Shown: piece by piece, positions 35,334 through 44,354 of the stretch
Layout: every line of letters begins with the position of its first letter
Numbering within the stretch: position 1 is the first letter of the stretch
Assembly: GCF_041903755.1 (NCBI RefSeq)
Contig: NZ_JBBWVE010000003.1
Coordinates: forward strand, 124,001-188,000
Direction of reading: 5' to 3'
DNA: 64,000 nucleotides
Source of the DNA: Thiocapsa roseilacustris
GTDB lineage: Bacteria; Pseudomonadota; Gammaproteobacteria; Chromatiales; Chromatiaceae
Notes under the pieces: model-generated
What the model was told of the DNA's origin: nothing
What the model saw: only the letters and a program-made list of their open reading frames with translations
The model's database searches: none
Made by a program: the position numbers and the translations under genes

Positions 35334-36224
35334 TCAGACCCTGCGAGAGTCCATCATGCGCTCGATGATGGGTTGCAGGACGACCTCCATCGCCATCCCC
35401 ATCTTGCCGCCCGGCACGACCATGGTGTTGCGCCGCGACATGAAGGAGTCGTGAATCATCGAGAGGATGTAGGGGAAATCGATCTGGAGCCGCTCGGGAT
35501 CCTTGAAGCGGATGATCACGAAGCTCTCGTCCGGCGTCGGAATGTCGCGGGCGATGAAGGGATTGGAGGTATCGACCGTCGCCACACGCTGGAAGTTGAT
35601 GTCGGTCAGCGAGAACTGCGGCGTGACATGGCGGATGTAGTCCGGCATGCGGCGCATGATGGTGTCGACGATCGCCTCGGCCGAATAGCCGCGCTCGGCG
35701 TTGTCGCGGAAGATCTTCTGGATCCACTCCAGGTTGATGATCGGAACCACGCCGACGCCGAGATCGACGTGTTGGGCGACATTGTCTTCCTCCGTCACGA
35801 CCAATCCGTGGAGTCCTTCGTAGAAGAGCACGTCGGTGCCCTCGGGAAGATCCTCCCACGGCGTGAACTGGCCGGCTTTGAGCTGGGTCCCGATGCGGGC
35901 ATTGTGGTGATCGGCCTCCGAGTCGCTATGGATGTAGTAGCGCTGTTTGCCGGTACCGCTCTCGCCGTAATTGCGAAAGAGCTCCTCGAGGAGGTCGAAC
36001 CGATTGGCCTCGGGACCGAAATGGCTGAGGTTGCGGTGGGTCTCCGCGGCACGCGCCATCTCGGCCTTCATCTCGACGCGGTCGTAGCGGTGGAAGCTGT
36101 CGCCCTCGATCACGGCGGCCTTGATGCCGTCGCGATAAAAGATGTGCTCGAAGGCGCGCTTGACGGTGGTCGTGCCGGCACCCGAGGAACCGGTTACCGC
36201 AACGATCGGATGCTTCTTGGACAT
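35334..36224 (-). CDS. cbbP: phosphoribulokinase (type I)
   Basis: The 296-residue enzyme phosphorylates ribulose-5-phosphate to ribulose-1,5-bisphosphate, the Calvin-cycle step before RuBisCO. The P-loop is GSSGAGTTTVKR near residue 12. EGDSFHRYDR and FYEGLHGLV are the substrate and catalytic segments. Length fits the bacterial type I enzyme. The ATG at 36224 starts MSKKHPIVAV; the longer open frame upstream is low-complexity and not coding. No other Calvin-cycle genes are adjacent. Confidence 0.95.
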   Translation of the reverse strand: MSKKHPIVAVTGSSGAGTTTVKRAFEHIFYRDGIKAAVIEGDSFHRYDRVEMKAEMARAAETHRNLSHFGPEANRFDLLEELFRNYGESGTGKQRYYIHSDSEADHHNARIGTQLKAGQFTPWEDLPEGTDVLFYEGLHGLVVTEEDNVAQHVDLGVGVVPIINLEWIQKIFRDNAERGYSAEAIVDTIMRRMPDYIRHVTPQFSLTDINFQRVATVDTSNPFIARDIPTPDESFVIIRFKDPERLQIDFPYILSMIHDSFMSRRNTMVVPGGKMGMAMEVVLQPIIERMMDSRRV

Positions 36225-36511
36225 AGTCTTCTCCTCGTTCTCTTGGGCTGAGGGCCTCGTCGCGGCCTGCGTTGATCGGGCTGCAATCGGGCTTGCGATC
36301 GGTCCGGGGGTCGGATCGGGGATCGAACCCGGAATCGGGATGGATGCGCGCGGGCCGGTCAATCTCGTTTCGCGGCTCGGGACGGGGGACGTGCCGAAAT
36401 GCGCGAAACGGTTCGCTAATATACCATGATCGATCCGCGCGGCAGCGATCGCGGAAACGCGCCTCGGGCGTTCAAGCTCGGGCGTTCAAACGCAGGCTCG
36501 GAGGGAAGGGA

Positions 36512-38629
36512 ATGAATGGATTGATCAGGCGTTTCGGTGTGACGGATGCGTTGGCGGGGAACCCCGAGTTTCAATCGGCCTTGGTGCGGATTACCGCCTG
36601 TCTGCTGGGCGCGCTCTATATCGCCCTCGGCGCCTCGACGCAGTACTACCGGGTCGACGTTCCTTACTATCTCACGCTCTTTGCCATCTATCTGGCATCG
36701 AACGTCGGGTTTCTGATTAGCATCGCCCTGCGCCCGGAGTGGCCGGCGCGGGTCTACCTCGGGATCTGTCTGGACGTCGTCGCCATCAGCCTGGCGATCT
36801 TCATCACCCGCGAGGCGATCAGTCCCTTTTACCTGCTCTATATCCTGGTCTTCATCTCCGCCGGGACGCGATTCGGCAAGCCCCATCTCCTGGTGGCCTC
36901 GCTGGCTGCAGTCTTCGGCTACAACATCGTTCTGATCGCGCTCGACGAGTGGCGTCTTCACACCTTCGAGGCGACCTTTTTCCTTGCGCTCTTGGTGTTG
37001 TTGCCCTTGTATCAATACTCCTTGCTGCGCAAGCTCCAGGATGCACGCGCCGAGGCCGAAAGGGCCAATCAAGCGAGGGGCGATTTTCTGGCCTTCATGA
37101 CGCACGAGCTGCGTACCCCCTTGACCGGAGTCGTCGGCATGACCGAGCTGTTGCGCGGGACACAACTAGATGACGAGCAGCGCGATTGTGTCCATGCCAT
37201 TGCCAACTCGGCGGAGATCCTCGGCGCGCTGATCGGCGACATTCTCGACCTGTCGAAGATCGATGCACGTCGGATCGTCCTCGAGCGGATCCCCTTCGAT
37301 CCGCGTAGTCTTGTGCGCGAGGTCTCGGAGGCAGTTGCGATGCGTGCGCATTCGGCCGGACTTGAGCTCATCGCCGACGTGGATCCCGACGTCCCGCTTC
37401 GGTTGATCGGCGATCCGCTGCGGTTGCGCCAGATCCTCTTCAACCTGATCGGGAATGCCGTGAAATTCACGCCGGCGGGGGAGGTCCGGGTGCGTCTGAG
37501 CGTCCGGCCGCCCGAGGCCGAGCAGAACCGCCGGCACCTGCTCTTCGAGGTCGTCGACACCGGAATCGGCATCCCGCCGGACAAGCTGCCGCGACTCTTC
37601 GAGCGTTTTCGTCAAGCCGACGAGTCGACCACGCGCCGCTTCGGCGGGACCGGCCTCGGGACGACCATTGCGCGCGAGCTAACCCTCTTGATGGGCGGGG
37701 CGATCGGTGTCGAGAGCGAGGAGGGACGGGGCAGTCGCTTCTGGATTCGTCTGCCCTTGATCGAGGATGTCGCGGCGGTGCCGAGCGCGCCGGGTGGACG
37801 GCTCCGTGGTGCGAGGATCCTGATTCTGGAGCCGAATGCGACCTGCCGCGCGTTTGCTTCTGCCGCCTTCGGCCGCGAGGGCGCGGTCTGCGAGACGACT
37901 GCCGAGCCTGCCGATGTCGGCTCGGTGCTGATCCGAGGTCAGCGTTTCGATCTCCTCGTCATCGCCGATCATCCGCAGGGACGGGATCTGAATACGGCCC
38001 GAGCGGAGGTCGAAACGGCCCTCGGCGAGGCGGTGCCTTGCCTCTATCTGGTTTACCCCGGTCGGCGTCCCGCGCTCGATGGGATCAGGGGTTCCTGTCT
38101 GGCGAAGCCCTATCTGTCGGAGGATCTCATCGCTGCGGCCGAGTCGCTCTTGGGGCGCGCCGCCATACCGGCCGATGGACCGCTGCAAGGCGGGCTGTCT
38201 ACGCCGTCGCTCGGTTTGGAGCCGATCGCCGATGCGGCGCGGATGCGTGTCCTGGTCGCCGAGGACAACGAGATCGCGGCCAAGGTGATCACCCGCTTTC
38301 TGGGTAAGATGGGCTTCGAGCTTACCCGCGTCGCCGACGGGGAGGCGGCCTTGGCCGAAGCGCTGAGCGGCGCCTACGGGATCGCGATCGTCGATCTGCG
38401 GATGCCCAAGCTCGACGGGATCGGCTTCGCCCGACGCTACCGCGAGCAGGCGCCGGATCGACCGATCCCGATCGTTGCACTGACTGCGAACGCCTCCGAG
38501 GACGTCAAGCGAGACTGTTTATCGGCGGGGATGGATGACTTTCTTTCGAAACCGGTCAAGCCCCACGAGCTGCGGCGCGCGCTGGAAGCGGCGCTTCGCG
38601 AGCTTCCAGCCGCCGGTACAGTCGGTTGA
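36512..38629 (+). CDS. RpfC-like membrane hybrid histidine kinase
   Basis: The 705-residue protein has about five membrane spans in residues 25-170, resembling the sensor part of RpfC-type kinases. It continues with a HisKA domain (FMTHELRTPLTG, His near 196), a HATPase domain (NLIGNAVKFTPAG, DTGIGIP, GGTGLGTTIA), a degenerate receiver-like module (about 430-530, no clear phosphoacceptor) and a canonical receiver (VLVAEDNEIAAKV, AIVDLRMPKLDG, SKPVKP). The HPt domain of classical RpfC is missing. No rpfF or rpfG is nearby, so the signal is unknown. GAGGGAAGGG precedes the ATG. Confidence 0.88.
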   Translation: MNGLIRRFGVTDALAGNPEFQSALVRITACLLGALYIALGASTQYYRVDVPYYLTLFAIYLASNVGFLISIALRPEWPARVYLGICLDVVAISLAIFITREAISPFYLLYILVFISAGTRFGKPHLLVASLAAVFGYNIVLIALDEWRLHTFEATFFLALLVLLPLYQYSLLRKLQDARAEAERANQARGDFLAFMTHELRTPLTGVVGMTELLRGTQLDDEQRDCVHAIANSAEILGALIGDILDLSKIDARRIVLERIPFDPRSLVREVSEAVAMRAHSAGLELIADVDPDVPLRLIGDPLRLRQILFNLIGNAVKFTPAGEVRVRLSVRPPEAEQNRRHLLFEVVDTGIGIPPDKLPRLFERFRQADESTTRRFGGTGLGTTIARELTLLMGGAIGVESEEGRGSRFWIRLPLIEDVAAVPSAPGGRLRGARILILEPNATCRAFASAAFGREGAVCETTAEPADVGSVLIRGQRFDLLVIADHPQGRDLNTARAEVETALGEAVPCLYLVYPGRRPALDGIRGSCLAKPYLSEDLIAAAESLLGRAAIPADGPLQGGLSTPSLGLEPIADAARMRVLVAEDNEIAAKVITRFLGKMGFELTRVADGEAALAEALSGAYGIAIVDLRMPKLDGIGFARRYREQAPDRPIPIVALTANASEDVKRDCLSAGMDDFLSKPVKPHELRRALEAALRELPAAGTVG

Positions 38630-38668
38630 TCCGCTTGACGTCGCTGACGCCTGTCACCAATCCTGCGG

Positions 38669-38717
38669 CTGACGGCTGACGGCTGACGGCTGACGGCTGA
38701 CGGCTGACGGCTGACGG
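38669..38717. repeat. CTGACGG x7 heptamer array, second copy
   Basis: Seven perfect tandem CTGACGG units lie in the gap between the convergent ends of the RpfC-like kinase and rnfE. Unit and copy number are the same as at 32987-33035. Confidence 0.93.
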
Positions 38718-38733
38718 CTGGCCGACCGCCTCC

Positions 38734-39456
38734 TCAACCCGCCACCGGCGCCGCCACGCCCCCTGAGGATTGCGGCGCTGGTGCGGCCTTGGCCGCCCGC
38801 ACAGCCGCACGCCGCTTGACGCGCTTGTCGATCACGTTTTTGAGCGCGATCAAGAGGCCGAGGCCGATAAAGGCGCCGGGCGGGAGGATAGCAATCAGCG
38901 CGCCCTGGAACCCATCGCCCAGGCTGACGCTGAGGCCGGACGCGGCCTGTCCCAGCAGAAGATTGGCCTGGTAGAAGAGGGTGCCCTGACCAAGGAACTC
39001 GCGCACGCCTCCCAGCACGACCAGCACCAGCGTATAGCCGAGCCCCATCGCGATCGCATCGAGCAGTGCGCGGTCGACGCGATTCTTGGAGGCGAATGCC
39101 TCGGCCCGGCCGATGATGGCGCAGTTGGTCACGATCAGCGGAATGAAGAGCCCCAGGACTAGGTAGAGCTCGTAGAAATAGGCTTGGATACTCAACTCGA
39201 CCGCCGTGACGAAGGCGGCAATCACCAGTACGAAGACGGGCAATCGGACCTCGGGACGTACCAGGTCGCGGATCAGCGAGACAGTCACGTTGGAAAGGAT
39301 GAGTACGGCCGTCGTGGCCAGGCCCATGCCCAGACCATTCGTCGCGCTCGTGGTGGTCGCGAGCAAGGGACAGAGACCCAGCAGCGCGACGAGGGCTTGG
39401 TTGTTGTTCCAAAATCCGTCGCCGATGATGCTGCCGTAGGGTTGCGGTGCCGCCAT
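38734..39456 (-). CDS. rnfE: electron transport complex subunit RnfE
   Basis: The 240-residue integral membrane subunit of the Rnf complex (ferredoxin:NAD+ oxidoreductase) has about six spans and the conserved NNQALVALLGLCPLLATTTS and NCAIIGRAEAFAS segments that bracket the buried cluster cysteines. A Lys/Ala-rich cytoplasmic tail is present. Its ATG overlaps the rnfG stop. It is the last gene of the operon. Confidence 0.94.
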   Translation of the reverse strand: MAAPQPYGSIIGDGFWNNNQALVALLGLCPLLATTTSATNGLGMGLATTAVLILSNVTVSLIRDLVRPEVRLPVFVLVIAAFVTAVELSIQAYFYELYLVLGLFIPLIVTNCAIIGRAEAFASKNRVDRALLDAIAMGLGYTLVLVVLGGVREFLGQGTLFYQANLLLGQAASGLSVSLGDGFQGALIAILPPGAFIGLGLLIALKNVIDKRVKRRAAVRAAKAAPAPQSSGGVAAPVAG

Positions 39457-40103
39457 CAGCCGGCCCCCTTCGCCGCTGTCGTAACGCCTTCGGAGGGCTC
39501 GAAGAGCGCGTCGCCCTGTTGTTGGACGTAGATGAGCGTGTTCTTCACTGCATGGACGATGGCGCGCGGCGTGATGGTCGCGCCGGTGAACTGATCGAAC
39601 TCGCCGCCGTCGCGCTTCACCTCCCAGCGCTCGGGTGTCGGATTGGTGAGTGACTTGCCGTCGAAGCTCAACACCCAGTCGGACTTGCGTTCCTCGATCT
39701 TGTCGCCCAGGCCGGGCGTCTCGTGATGGTAGAGCACCCGCACGCCGCCGACGCTGCCGTCGCGCAGGACGGAGACCAAGAGTTGAATCGGACCGGCATA
39801 ACCATCCGGGACGACCGGGTCGAGAATGACCGCGGTGGGTTCGCCGGCCTTGCGGACACGATAGACCCGCGTGTTCTCGGCGCCGAGGAGGTCGCGCGCA
39901 CTGACCTGGATCAGATCGTCGAGCGGTTCGTTGTCGAACTGTCCGTCCGGGATGATGGACTCGAGCTTGCTCAGCATCGCGACCCGTTGGTTCTCGGCAA
40001 TGCGCCCGTCCATCAGATGGTGGGTGACGGCGACGAGTGCGACGCCGGTGACGGAGAAGGCGCTCAACACGACGGCGGCGAGAATGATCGGTGCTTTCTT
40101 CAT
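39456..40103 (-). CDS. rnfG: electron transport complex subunit RnfG
   Basis: The 215-residue protein has one N-terminal membrane anchor and a periplasmic domain that carries covalently bound FMN. The flavinylation motif is TGATIT near residue 173. HHETPGLGDKIEE is the other family landmark. It overlaps rnfD (ATGA) and rnfE (ATGA), which indicates a single translationally coupled operon. Confidence 0.94.
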   Translation of the reverse strand: MKKAPIILAAVVLSAFSVTGVALVAVTHHLMDGRIAENQRVAMLSKLESIIPDGQFDNEPLDDLIQVSARDLLGAENTRVYRVRKAGEPTAVILDPVVPDGYAGPIQLLVSVLRDGSVGGVRVLYHHETPGLGDKIEERKSDWVLSFDGKSLTNPTPERWEVKRDGGEFDQFTGATITPRAIVHAVKNTLIYVQQQGDALFEPSEGVTTAAKGAG

Positions 40104-41146
40104 GGTTTGGCTCGGTTTCCGGTGTGCCCGAAGACCCTGGGCTGGGTGTAATGGTCAATCGTCGGGGCGGCGATGTTCATCAGCAAGACCGCGAAGGCGA
40201 CGGCGTCCGGGTAGCCGCCCCAGGTGCGGATCACGAAGACCACCAGCCCGATCGAGGCCCCGAAGATGAGCTGGCCGGTCTTGGTCGTACAAGCGCTGAC
40301 CGGATCGGTTGCGATGAAGAAGGCCCCCACGATGGCCGCCCCGCTGAACAGATGGAAGGCCGGGAAGGGGTGGGTCGTCGGGTCGAGCAGCCAGAAGGCG
40401 CCTGCCGCGACGGCCAGCGCCGCCAGCATCGAGACCGGGATGTGCCAGGTGATGATGCGCCGCCACAGGAGGTAGACCCCGCCGAGCAGGAATCCGTTCG
40501 CAACCCATTCCCAGCCGCGTCCGCCGAAGTCGCCCCACAGAGGACTGAGGCGGATCTCCGCGATGGGCACGCCTTGATCGAGCTTGCCGCGCATCGCGTC
40601 GAGCGGGGTCGCGGCGGAGATGGCGTCCCACTCGACACCGCTCGGCAAGGCGCCCGCGAAGATGAGTCGCAGCGATTCCGTGAAGGAGACCGCGTGCTCG
40701 GCCAGCATGTCGGGCGCCAGCCAGGTGGTCATGGCAACCGGGTACGACACGAGCAGAAAGACGTAGGCGGCCATCGCCGGGTTGAAGGGGTTGTAGCCGA
40801 TGCCTCCGTACAACTGCTTGACCAGCACGATGGCGAAGAGCATGCCGAGCAGGGTCATCCACCAAGGCAGCGTCGGCGGGACCGAGATGGCGAAGAGCAC
40901 GGCCGTGACGACGGCGCTGTAGTCGCCGATTGCCGGCCTGATCGGGCGTCGGCGCAAGCCCATGACCGCCGCCTCGGCGGCCACGGCGACGGCGATGGCG
41001 ATCGCGATGTTGATGAGCACACCCCAGCCGAAAAACCAGATCATCGCCAGGACGCCGGGCACCAGCGCGATCAGGACCTCCTGCATGACTCGGTCGACCC
41101 GGTTCGGTCGAGACCCGTGGGGCGAGGAGACGAGCGTCGCGCTCAT
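40100..41146 (-). CDS. rnfD: electron transport complex subunit RnfD
   Basis: The 348-residue, multi-span NqrB/RnfD-family membrane subunit also carries covalent FMN. The expected flavinylation site reads ISAATPLDAM, Ser-Ala-Ala-Thr rather than the usual SGAT. LYGGIGYNPFNPAM and FIATDPVSACTTKTG are strong family signatures. It lies 111 bases after rnfC and overlaps rnfG. Confidence 0.95.
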   Translation of the reverse strand: MSATLVSSPHGSRPNRVDRVMQEVLIALVPGVLAMIWFFGWGVLINIAIAIAVAVAAEAAVMGLRRRPIRPAIGDYSAVVTAVLFAISVPPTLPWWMTLLGMLFAIVLVKQLYGGIGYNPFNPAMAAYVFLLVSYPVAMTTWLAPDMLAEHAVSFTESLRLIFAGALPSGVEWDAISAATPLDAMRGKLDQGVPIAEIRLSPLWGDFGGRGWEWVANGFLLGGVYLLWRRIITWHIPVSMLAALAVAAGAFWLLDPTTHPFPAFHLFSGAAIVGAFFIATDPVSACTTKTGQLIFGASIGLVVFVIRTWGGYPDAVAFAVLLMNIAAPTIDHYTQPRVFGHTGNRAKP

Positions 41147-41257
41147 GCCTGCCCCTGCCGCGCTGTTCCGGCGTTGGCCGAGCTCACCGCCGAACCTGCG
41201 GGCAAGCCGGGCCGCTTGGTTTCGGGCGTGGTCTCGCGGCTGGTGTGCCGGCTTGTC

Positions 41258-42856
41258 TCAAGCGCCATCGGTCTCCTCCGCCTTGGTGGCCGCAGCCTTC
41301 TTGGCCGCCGCGCGTTGCTTGGCCGCCTCGATAGCGGCCTTCTTCGCGTCATGATCGGTTTGGCTCTTTCCGGGGCTCGCCTCGAGCGACTCCTTCTTCT
41401 GGCGAAGGCGGGCCTTGCGCTCGCGCTCTTGGCGCTCGAGCCGCGCCTGCTTGGCCTCATGGCGCATACGCGCCAGCTCGGCCTTGCGCTTCTCTTCCTC
41501 GCGCGCCCAGACCTCGTTTTTGGCGTACCTGTAGTACTGAACCAGCGGGATGTGGCTCGGACAGACCTGTGCGCAGCATCCGCATTCGATGCAGTCGAAG
41601 AGGTTGTAGTCCTGAACCCGGTCGAGATCCTTCGCGCGCGCATGCCAGTAAAGCTGTTGCGGCAGGAGCTTGGCCGGGCAGACCTCGGCACAGCGCCCGC
41701 AGCGGATACAGGCGAGTGCGTGCCCGGGGTCGGGTGCCTCCGCCTCTGTCAGGGCGAGCACGCAGTTGGCCGGCTTGGTGATCGGGATCTCGGCATGCGC
41801 GATCTCGAAGCCCATCATGGGCCCGCCGCAGACGACCTTCCTCGGGCGCTCGCGATAGCCGCCGCAGTGTGCGATCAGGTCCGAGACGGGCGTGCCGATG
41901 CGCACCTCGAGGTTGCGCGGCTCGGCAATCGCCCGTCCGGTGACGGTGACGATGCGCGAGATCAGCGGGCGACCCTCGAGAACGGCCTCGGCGACCGCGG
42001 CCGCAGAACCGACGTTCTGGCAGACGATGCCGATCCGGGCCGGAATGGCATGCGTCGGCACCTCTTCACCGGTGAGGATGCGGATGAGCTGCTTCTCCCC
42101 GCCGCTCGGGTAAAGGGTCGGGATCGAGCGGATCTCCGTATAGCCGCGCATGTCCGTCTCGGCGAGGCCGAAGCGCATGGCTTCGAACGCCTCGGGCTTG
42201 TTGGCCTCGATCCCGATCAGGATCCGCGGACGGCCGAGCAGGTGATGCATGATCCGCGCACCTGCCAGGATGTCGCCGGCGCGCTCGCGCATCAGCAGAT
42301 CATCGCAGGTGATGTAGGGCTCGCATTCCGCGCCGTTGATGATCAGTGTGCGAATGCGCTGATCCGGGCCGGGGTTGAGCTTGACGCTGGTCGGAAACGA
42401 GGCGCCGCCGAGTCCGACCACGCCGGCCCAGCGGATGCGCTCGCGGATCTCGGCCACGTCCAACTGCGCGTAATGCGTCATCGGCTCCGGCAAATCGGCC
42501 CAAGTGTCCTCGCCGTCGGTCTCGATGACGGCGCAGAGCGCGGAGAGGCCCGACGGATGCGGCACCGGATGCGGCTCGATCGCGACCAGGGTTCCCGAGC
42601 TCGAGGCATGAATGCAGGCGCTGACATAGCCCTCGGCCTGTGCCAACAGCTGGCCCTTGAGGACGCGTTCGCCGACGTTGACGACCGGCCGCGCCGTCGC
42701 CCCGATGTGCTGCTGCAGCGGGATCACGAGTCGCTTGGGCAGCGGCATGGCATCTACCGCGCGGCCGTTCGAGAGCGCCTTCTCGTCGGGCACATGGATC
42801 CCGCCGTGGAACGTCCACAGCCGCTTGCGGCGCAGTCGTGAAAGGATGGCTGCCAT
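41258..42856 (-). CDS. rnfC: electron transport complex subunit RnfC
   Basis: The 532-residue peripheral subunit binds FMN/NAD and two 4Fe-4S clusters. Features are GGIHVPDEK near the start, the GEVVLKGQ-like VGERVLKGQ, the Rossmann-like INGAECEPYITCD, the SLBB-like middle and the cluster motifs CIRCGRCAEVCP and CIECGCCAQVCP (about 375-425). A 100-residue Lys/Ala/Glu-rich helical tail follows. The ATG at 42856 gives MAAILSRLRRKRLW, the family start. Confidence 0.95.
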   Translation of the reverse strand: MAAILSRLRRKRLWTFHGGIHVPDEKALSNGRAVDAMPLPKRLVIPLQQHIGATARPVVNVGERVLKGQLLAQAEGYVSACIHASSSGTLVAIEPHPVPHPSGLSALCAVIETDGEDTWADLPEPMTHYAQLDVAEIRERIRWAGVVGLGGASFPTSVKLNPGPDQRIRTLIINGAECEPYITCDDLLMRERAGDILAGARIMHHLLGRPRILIGIEANKPEAFEAMRFGLAETDMRGYTEIRSIPTLYPSGGEKQLIRILTGEEVPTHAIPARIGIVCQNVGSAAAVAEAVLEGRPLISRIVTVTGRAIAEPRNLEVRIGTPVSDLIAHCGGYRERPRKVVCGGPMMGFEIAHAEIPITKPANCVLALTEAEAPDPGHALACIRCGRCAEVCPAKLLPQQLYWHARAKDLDRVQDYNLFDCIECGCCAQVCPSHIPLVQYYRYAKNEVWAREEEKRKAELARMRHEAKQARLERQERERKARLRQKKESLEASPGKSQTDHDAKKAAIEAAKQRAAAKKAAATKAEETDGA

Positions 42857-42869
42857 AGCGGGGCTCCGG

Positions 42870-43442
42870 TCAGGCCGCCTCGGTCTCTCGCTTGGGCGAT
42901 ACCGTGCGGGGGGCGGGCTCGCTGGATGGGTAGGGCCAGCGCCAATGGGGGATATCAGTGGGGATCGGCACCATCCGGATGCACTCGACCGGGCAGGGCG
43001 GCAGACAGAGCTCGCAGCCCGTGCACTCAGCGGCGATGATGCCATGGAGCTGCTTGGCTGCGCCGACAATGGCGTCGACCGGGCAGGCTTGCAGGCAGAG
43101 GGTGCAGCCGATGCAGGTCTCGGCGTCGATCACGGCGATCGAAGGCCGTTTTTCCTCGACCTCAAGTGCCGCAGGCTCGCGCCCGAGTAGATCCGCCAAG
43201 GCGAGCAGGGTTGCTTCCCCGCCGGGGACGCACTTGTTGATCTCATCCTCGCCGCGGGCCAGGGCCTCGGCATAAGGACGGCATCCGGGGTGGCCGCATT
43301 GGCCGCACTGGGTTTGCGGAAGGAGCGCATCGATCTGATCGGCGATCGGGTTGCCTTCCACGCGAAAGCGGATGGCCGAATACCCGAGCAGGAGTCCGAG
43401 GACGGCGGACAGTGCGGTCATGGCGAGGATGGCGGTCAACAT
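42870..43442 (-). CDS. rnfB: electron transport complex subunit RnfB
   Basis: The 190-residue ferredoxin-like subunit has an N-terminal membrane anchor, a CGQCGHPGC cluster domain (about residue 46) and two 4Fe-4S motifs, CIGCTLCLQACP and CTGCELCLPPCP. It accepts electrons from soluble ferredoxin. It sits between rnfA and rnfC with 13-base gaps, as expected. Confidence 0.95.
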   Translation of the reverse strand: MLTAILAMTALSAVLGLLLGYSAIRFRVEGNPIADQIDALLPQTQCGQCGHPGCRPYAEALARGEDEINKCVPGGEATLLALADLLGREPAALEVEEKRPSIAVIDAETCIGCTLCLQACPVDAIVGAAKQLHGIIAAECTGCELCLPPCPVECIRMVPIPTDIPHWRWPYPSSEPAPRTVSPKRETEAA

Positions 43443-43455
43443 ACCGATCGTCCGC

Positions 43456-44037
43456 TCAGCTCGACACGAGCCCGGCGAAGCCCATGAAGGCCAGGGACAT
43501 CAGGCCCGCGGTGATTAAGGCGATGGCGCTGCCCTGGAAAGGTTCCGGGACATCGCCGACCGCAACGCGCTCGCGCACCGCGGCGAATAGCGTGAGCACG
43601 AGCGAGAAGCCGACTGCGGCACCGAAGCCGTAAAGCGTCGCCTCGACCAGGCTGCGCTCGGCCTGCAGGTTCAGCAAGGCGACACCGAGCACGGCGCAGT
43701 TGGTGGTGATGAGCGGCAAAAAGATCCCCAGCACCTGATAGAGCAGCGGGCTGGTCTTGCGCATGATCGTTTCGGTGAACTGCACCACGGCCGCGATGAC
43801 CACGATGAAGGCGATGATGCGCAGATACTCGATGCCGAGCGGCACCAGCATGAGCTCGTTCACCAGCCAGGAGGTCACGGAGGAGAGCGTCATCACGAAG
43901 GTCGTCGCCAGACCCATGCCCGCGGCCGTCTCAAGCTTCTTCGAGACACCCATGAAGGGGCAGAGTCCGAGGAACTTCACCAGCACGAAGTTGTTGACCA
44001 ACACGGTGCCGATCAGGATGAGCGCGTAATCAGTCAT
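43456..44037 (-). CDS. rnfA: electron transport complex subunit RnfA
   Basis: The 193-residue integral membrane protein with six predicted spans is homologous to RnfE. FVLVKFLGLCPFMGVSK and ITTNCAVLGVALLN hold the paired cysteines that ligate the buried cluster. It is the first gene of the rnfABCDGE operon. The ATG at 44037 gives MTDYALILIGTVLVNN, the canonical start. Confidence 0.96.
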   Translation of the reverse strand: MTDYALILIGTVLVNNFVLVKFLGLCPFMGVSKKLETAAGMGLATTFVMTLSSVTSWLVNELMLVPLGIEYLRIIAFIVVIAAVVQFTETIMRKTSPLLYQVLGIFLPLITTNCAVLGVALLNLQAERSLVEATLYGFGAAVGFSLVLTLFAAVRERVAVGDVPEPFQGSAIALITAGLMSLAFMGFAGLVSS

Positions 44038-44354
44038 GCTCTCTTTGGCTTCGGGGCGTGCGACGGGCGCTTGCCGGGCTCTCAAGTCGCGAAACGGGTC
44101 GCGGAATGCTGCAAGCGCGAAATCGCCAAAGAATACGCCTCGGGGGCCGTTGGCTACAACACCGGAACTGAAGGGTTATGGGATGACGGCGCCAACCGCA
44201 ACCGTAGGTTGTGCCGAGCCATGCGAGGCACAACGAGCCCTCGGCGCAAGTTGTGCCTCCTATCGTCAGCACAACCAACCGTCGGCGCAAGTTGTGCCTC
44301 CTATCGTTGGCACAACCGACGGGGAGCACCGAGCCGCCAGCGCCGATACCTGCT
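44038..44354. other. 317-base spacer between rnfA and metG
   Basis: This is the upstream region of the rnf operon and the downstream region of metG. It contains the rearranged GGTTGTGC repeat (44203-44332) and no gene. The rnf promoter must lie between 44038 and about 44200, where I cannot pick out boxes. Confidence 0.5.
44203..44332. repeat. GGTTGTGC dispersed repeat, rearranged copy 3
   Basis: It contains CGTAGGTTGTGCCGAGCC, GCGAGGCACAAC, then two tandem units of GGCGCAAGTTGTGCCTCC with TATCGT and TGGCACAACC or CAGCACAACC. The same modules occur at 18849 and 34260, but in inverted order and with one unit duplicated. Confidence 0.8.

Noticed and set aside
40091..42841. Long plus-strand open frame opposite rnfD and rnfC
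   Set aside because: Antisense shadow: its Asp/Arg/Gly-rich translation is the mirror of the conserved Rnf subunits.
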